From positions 1 to 8,461 of the forward strand of contig JAUWBH010000211.1 in assembly GCA_030605085.1 (NCBI GenBank): DNA of 8,461 bases. The letters run 5' to 3'. Shown piece by piece: positions 5,844 through 8,461 of this stretch (its first letter is position 1; every line of letters begins with the position of its first letter). The position numbers and the translations under genes were made by a program. Below the pieces are notes generated by a model. That model did no database searches. It saw only the letters and a program-made list of their open reading frames with translations, and was not told the origin of the DNA. This DNA is from Promethearchaeota archaeon. GTDB lineage: Archaea; Asgardarchaeota; Lokiarchaeia; Sigynarchaeales; SOKP01.

Positions 5844-6702
5844 GGAAAAAATCAGAAATATTGACGATTTCGAATCCCTTGATATAACAAAGTTGCCCAT
5901 TACCACAAATGCATTTACTTGGCCTCGAAGCGCCATTTTTCTCAACTGTTTCTTACATATTTTTTCTTTTATGATACCATCAATCTTTATCTTAACTTTT
6001 TTTAGTTATGCTATGATGTCTAATTTCTTTCATTGGAGAATTCTTATTTTAATTGTAGATATACTTGTGTGGTGGTCATTTTGGTTGATAACAAGCTTAT
6101 TCTTAGGAAAGTTAGTATTAATTGTTTTGAAATTAATTCATCAACCAAAAGAAGGATTATTTAAAGTAAACAGAAAAGATAAAGATTATTACTTCTTTTG
6201 CCTTAGAGTTTCTGTTAAAAAATTTATATTCTGGATATGGAATAACTTTTGTTTTCCCTGGGTAACTAATTTGGCCTTCAAAGCGTGTGATATGAAAGCT
6301 GACTTCAAATCAACACTCTTCGACGGCTGGAGCGACGCTGAATTTATTGAATTTGGAAATAATATAATGTTGGGGCAAGGAGCCGTTGTGCTGTCAAGTA
6401 TGATTATTGGCGATCATTTGTTAATCAAAAAAGTGATCATCGGCGACCATGTCGTAATTGGAGGCAATGCGATCGTTGCGCCTGGGACTATTATAGGGAA
6501 AAGTACTACTTTGGGCGTTTGGGCAGTGACCCACATTAATCAAGTTCTCGAACCAAATTACATATACATTGGAAAACCCGCTAAAAAATACCAACCTGCC
6601 CATAAGATGATTGAAGAAAGTAAAAAACAACCAATAAGGAGAATTGTAGACACAGGTGAAAGAATCCCCTTTGATTTAAATAAATTTAACCAAGAAGAAT
6701 AG
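5833..6702 (+). CDS. Membrane-anchored hexapeptide-repeat protein, module A2' (Pls C-domain-like)
   Basis: 289 residues from a GTG start that overlaps the end of the A1'-B' gene by 11 bases; a G-rich GGGGGG at 5819-5824 lies about eight bases upstream, and no ATG occurs before the first membrane helix. A soluble N-terminal tail (1-30) precedes helices at about 34-60 and 68-102, then IHQPKEGLF, YYFFCLRVSVKKFIFWIW (119-136) and a beta-helix at 156-252 with FIEFGNNIMLGQGAVVLSSM, VIIGDHVVIGG, APGTIIGKSTTLG and YIGKPAKKYQ. The module matches the A2 half of the minus-strand fusion much better than the A1 modules (shared GQGAVV-SSM-G and IKKVI). No histidine sits at the module B position. It supplies the third module of the plus operon and probably assembles with A1'-B' at the membrane. 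The insertion sequence begins 42 bases after its stop. Confidence 0.8.
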   Translation: MESKEKIRNIDDFESLDITKLPITTNAFTWPRSAIFLNCFLHIFSFMIPSIFILTFFSYAMMSNFFHWRILILIVDILVWWSFWLITSLFLGKLVLIVLKLIHQPKEGLFKVNRKDKDYYFFCLRVSVKKFIFWIWNNFCFPWVTNLAFKACDMKADFKSTLFDGWSDAEFIEFGNNIMLGQGAVVLSSMIIGDHLLIKKVIIGDHVVIGGNAIVAPGTIIGKSTTLGVWAVTHINQVLEPNYIYIGKPAKKYQPAHKMIEESKKQPIRRIVDTGERIPFDLNKFNQEE

Positions 6703-6744
6703 GAAAACTTAAAAAAAAAAATTTAAAGAAATTAAAAATTTAAA

Positions 6745-6765
6745 GAGTTTGTTTAAAATTAATTT
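6745..6765. repeat. Left terminal inverted repeat of the insertion sequence
   Basis: Starts GAGTTTGTTT and pairs with the reverse complement of 8442-8461. The first ten bases are identical and the following ten similar with one gap. It lies about 25 bases beyond the transposase stop, a normal distance for a compact element. Confidence 0.6.
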
Positions 6766-6788
6766 AGCACCTCTATAATATAATTGTT

Positions 6789-8287
6789 TCACCCAAAAAA
6801 ATATGTCGGTTTTAAATACATGTCTTCCACTCCCGTTTCGTGTGCCACGATCATCAAGAAGAAGAATGCGATAAACTTTAGATACATATCTTTAAAGACA
6901 TTTGGTAAGCCATGAACCCATGTTTTGTGCAAACCAAGGCATTGAACAATGATCCCGAAAATGCCTTCAATGTATTTCCTTTGATTTTGCCTTATTTTAG
7001 GGATTTTGCGTGAACTCTTTTTGCGGGGGGCGATATTATTGATAATTTCGTGCTCATCAAGTGTATCGGAATTTTCATCGCTTAGATACGCATTATCCCC
7101 GTTTAAATTCCTCATGTGGACCTCGGGATGCTCCTCAATTACTTTATCGAGTATGGACAAAAGAGGTATAGAATCGTGTATATTTGCAGGAGTAACCTCG
7201 ATTTTTAAGGGGAATTTTTTTTATCATCAATGAGTAATTGTACTCGATAGCCGAGAAAATTCTGTTTTTTAGCAGCACAATACCCTAAACGCGCATCGGG
7301 ATCAAATAAAGAATAAGAAGTTTGTAAGACCCCAAACACGGCTGGAAAGAAAAGAGGAACTGAACAATCATAAGGACTGCAAAGGCAGGCAAAAGATCGT
7401 TCAAGATACTCCCTAAATGCGGAAAGTTCTTCAGATTCCACAGCCGCTTGAAATCGCTTTCTAAAATTAGAAAATTTGACCTCCGAAGGAAGCGTAATAC
7501 CGGATGATACTGCCTGTTGAAGGATTAAGTGCTGTTTTTTCGGTAGATATTTGGATACTTTCGCATACGAGATAAATCCCCCTAATTCATAAAGTACTAG
7601 CATGTTCAAGCACCCTAGTCGCTTTTTCACATGTTCGGGAAGTGATGTTTTATAACCAAGGAAACCGATGAGTTGTCGCGCTAGGAATTGATACATTTCA
7701 TCTTCAAATAACGCACGAGCCATCGAATCGTCTAATTTTACTTCACGATTTGCTTTCGCAAGGTTTGCAAAGGCAATAATTGGAGCCGAATCGATAATAA
7801 CGCTAGAAAAGTCAATAACCCCTAAGTCCACGAGATAATCTCGCAATGCATTAAAAATCTCTTCCAAGAGCTCAATCGTAAGGCGTTCATGCTTAAAATG
7901 ACTAAATGTTTGATGAGAAGGAATTTTATCAAATCCAAGAGCTCTAGCCGCGTGAGAATTTCGAAGCAAGTGGCGTTCTAACTCCCGGTCTGACATATTT
8001 TTATTTAGTTTTGCATATATAATCGCTTTAAACACGGCAACAGGAGAATATGGTTGCATGCCGCTCATTCCTGGTTTCCATTCGTAAAGCGCCTCTAGTT
8101 TTTTAACAAATAGTGCAAGTATCAAGTCAAATGGCAATGAAAAAAAGGTTCTTGTTTCCACTCTAGCACCATTTTCGTCGCGAACTATAAAGATTTTATC
8201 CCAGGTGAGCTGGAGACTCTGAGATTCCAAATAAGGTGATTCTATTGCAAGTGTCATATATAAAGGAATATAATATTCGTATATCAT
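6789..8287 (-). pseudogene. DDE transposase split by a -1 frameshift at an A8 run
   Basis: The first frame (360 codons from ATG at 8287) holds a DUF772-like N-terminal domain, with YSPVAVFKAIIYAKLNKNMS at 80-99 and IPSHQTFSHF at 122-131. It then has VIIDSAPI with the first catalytic Asp at 166 and FDPDARLGY at 328. It stops at TAA soon after DDKK. A -1 shift on the A8 run (7215-7222, minus strand) restores FPLKIEVTPANIHD and the second frame, whose GDNAYLSDEN supplies the second Asp and KYIEGIFGIIVQ the Glu. The joined product is about 499 residues, a usual length for IS1182-like enzymes. All three catalytic residues survive, so the shift may be programmed slippage or a fresh single-base loss. 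A start at the second Met (8257) is also possible, since a TATA-like TGTATATACC lies near 8304-8313. Unusual: about 160 residues separate the first Asp from DPDAR. Confidence 0.75.
7215..7222 (-). promoter_or_regulatory. A8 slippery run joining the two transposase frames
   Basis: On the minus strand GATGAT is followed by eight A and then TTCCCC. Read straight, the frame ends five codons later; re-reading one A puts the ribosome, or a slipped polymerase, into the frame that encodes the rest of the catalytic core. Such A runs are used for programmed frameshifting or transcriptional slippage in several IS families, but a single-base deletion would look the same. Confidence 0.5.
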
Positions 8288-8337
8288 AACAAATGATATG
8301 TAGGTATATACATTTTAAAAGAATGGAGGATTAGTGA

Positions 8338-8433
8338 GTTAAAGAAAATTCATTCGTTAACCTTCAAGAAGTAAGCAAGAGAATGAAAAGAAATCGTGAA
8401 AAAAGAAAGTATTTTAACAAGGAGGTTTTATAG
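8338..8433 (+). other. Short open stretch ending in a Shine-Dalgarno-like sequence, IS right end
   Basis: From 8338 a frame without a standard start stays open for 31 codons (including NLQEVSKRMKRNREK) and ends at TAG 8431-8433; an ATG at 8383 would give only 16 residues. AAGGAGGT at 8419-8426 is an excellent Shine-Dalgarno match facing out of the window, but no ATG/GTG/TTG follows before the end. It may be the relic of a small regulatory ORF or chance. Otherwise 8288-8441 holds only the probable transposase promoter. Confidence 0.2.
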
Positions 8434-8441
8434 AAATATAA

Positions 8442-8461
8442 TCAATATTTAAAACAAACTC
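8442..8461. repeat. Right terminal inverted repeat of the insertion sequence (at window edge)
   Basis: The last ten bases, AAACAAACTC, are the exact complement of the left end. The element could extend a little further, but the match stops with the window. Confidence 0.55.

Larger units (their letters stand above)
6745..8461 (-). mobile_element. Insertion sequence with DUF772-type DDE transposase (IS5/IS1182-like)
   Basis: The left end begins GAGTTTGTTT at 6745, and the complement of the last bases of the window reads the same GAGTTTGTTT, continuing with partial match (AAAATTAATT against TAAATATTGATT). These look like terminal inverted repeats bounding an element of about 1.7 kb with one transposase gene on the minus strand. 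The element is visibly less AT-rich than the beta-helix genes, which fits recent arrival. A target duplication cannot be tested because the right flank is outside the window. Coincidence of the right repeat with the end of the sequence suggests a repeat-induced assembly break. Family placement rests on protein motifs; the exact IS group is uncertain. Confidence 0.65.

Noticed and set aside
4898..6630. Minus-strand open frames of 67-69 codons at 4898-5101, 5585-5794 and 6421-6630
   Set aside because: All are antisense to well-supported beta-helix coding sequence and resemble no protein family.
1077..6702. Simple serine, sugar or maltose O-acetyltransferases
   Set aside because: The beta-helices share hexapeptide repeats with those enzymes, but the paired membrane helices, the long conserved pre-helix linker and the three-module arrangement are not found in them.
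7006..7233. Plus-strand 75-codon open frame inside the insertion sequence
   Set aside because: Antisense to the transposase catalytic core and without family features.
1..8461. CRISPR arrays, tRNA or rRNA genes
   Set aside because: No regularly spaced direct repeats and no cloverleaf or rRNA-like sequence were seen on either strand.

Overview
The window is AT-rich (coding about two-thirds A+T, intergenic more). It has archaeal-style promoters: TTTAAATATAA-like TATA boxes 20-40 nt before starts and T-tract terminators. It also carries an archaeal-type ribbon-helix-helix protein and an acyl-CoA dehydrogenase fragment. I read it as archaeal, possibly an Asgard (Lokiarchaeia-like) lineage. The Asgard assignment is an impression from style and gene content, not proof.

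Layout. 1-129 is the tail of an unidentified protein. 332-526 (+) is a small ribbon-helix-helix DNA-binding protein. 563-850 (-) is the N-terminal stub of an acyl-CoA dehydrogenase. 1077-6702 is the core: two divergent operons encoding membrane-anchored left-handed beta-helix (hexapeptide-repeat) proteins, separated by about 400 bp of promoter-bearing DNA. 6745-8461 is an insertion sequence with a frameshifted DDE transposase. Its right terminal repeat lies on the last bases of the window, so the sequence may have stopped there because of the repeat.

Core locus. Each operon encodes three modules, and each module is a pair of transmembrane helices followed by a beta-helix domain. There are three module types: B (with a conserved His in HMVEG/HLVDG), A2 and A1. 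The minus operon reads B-A2 (one 606-residue protein), then A1 (303 residues). The plus operon reads A1'-B' (one protein, N-terminus damaged), then A2' (289 residues, overlapping GTG start). B-A2-A1 and A1-B-A2 are cyclic permutations of each other with different fusion points. Six membrane helices around three tandem soluble domains is the architecture described for the C-terminal half of epsilon-poly-L-lysine synthetase (Pls/PosA/MA family), where it follows adenylation and carrier domains. Here it is split, duplicated, permuted and separate from any adenylation domain in view. My working hypothesis is that each operon builds a membrane-bound heterotrimeric beta-helix assembly, acting as an acyl or aminoacyl ligase/transferase whose activated substrate comes from enzymes encoded elsewhere.

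Decay is visible. The A1' module of the plus operon has lost its ATG (now ATT at 4233) and has an in-frame TGA at 4356, although homology to the minus-strand A1 protein continues in one frame through both lesions. The acyl-CoA dehydrogenase is cut off after about 84 residues. The transposase needs a -1 shift on an A8 run to join its catalytic residues.
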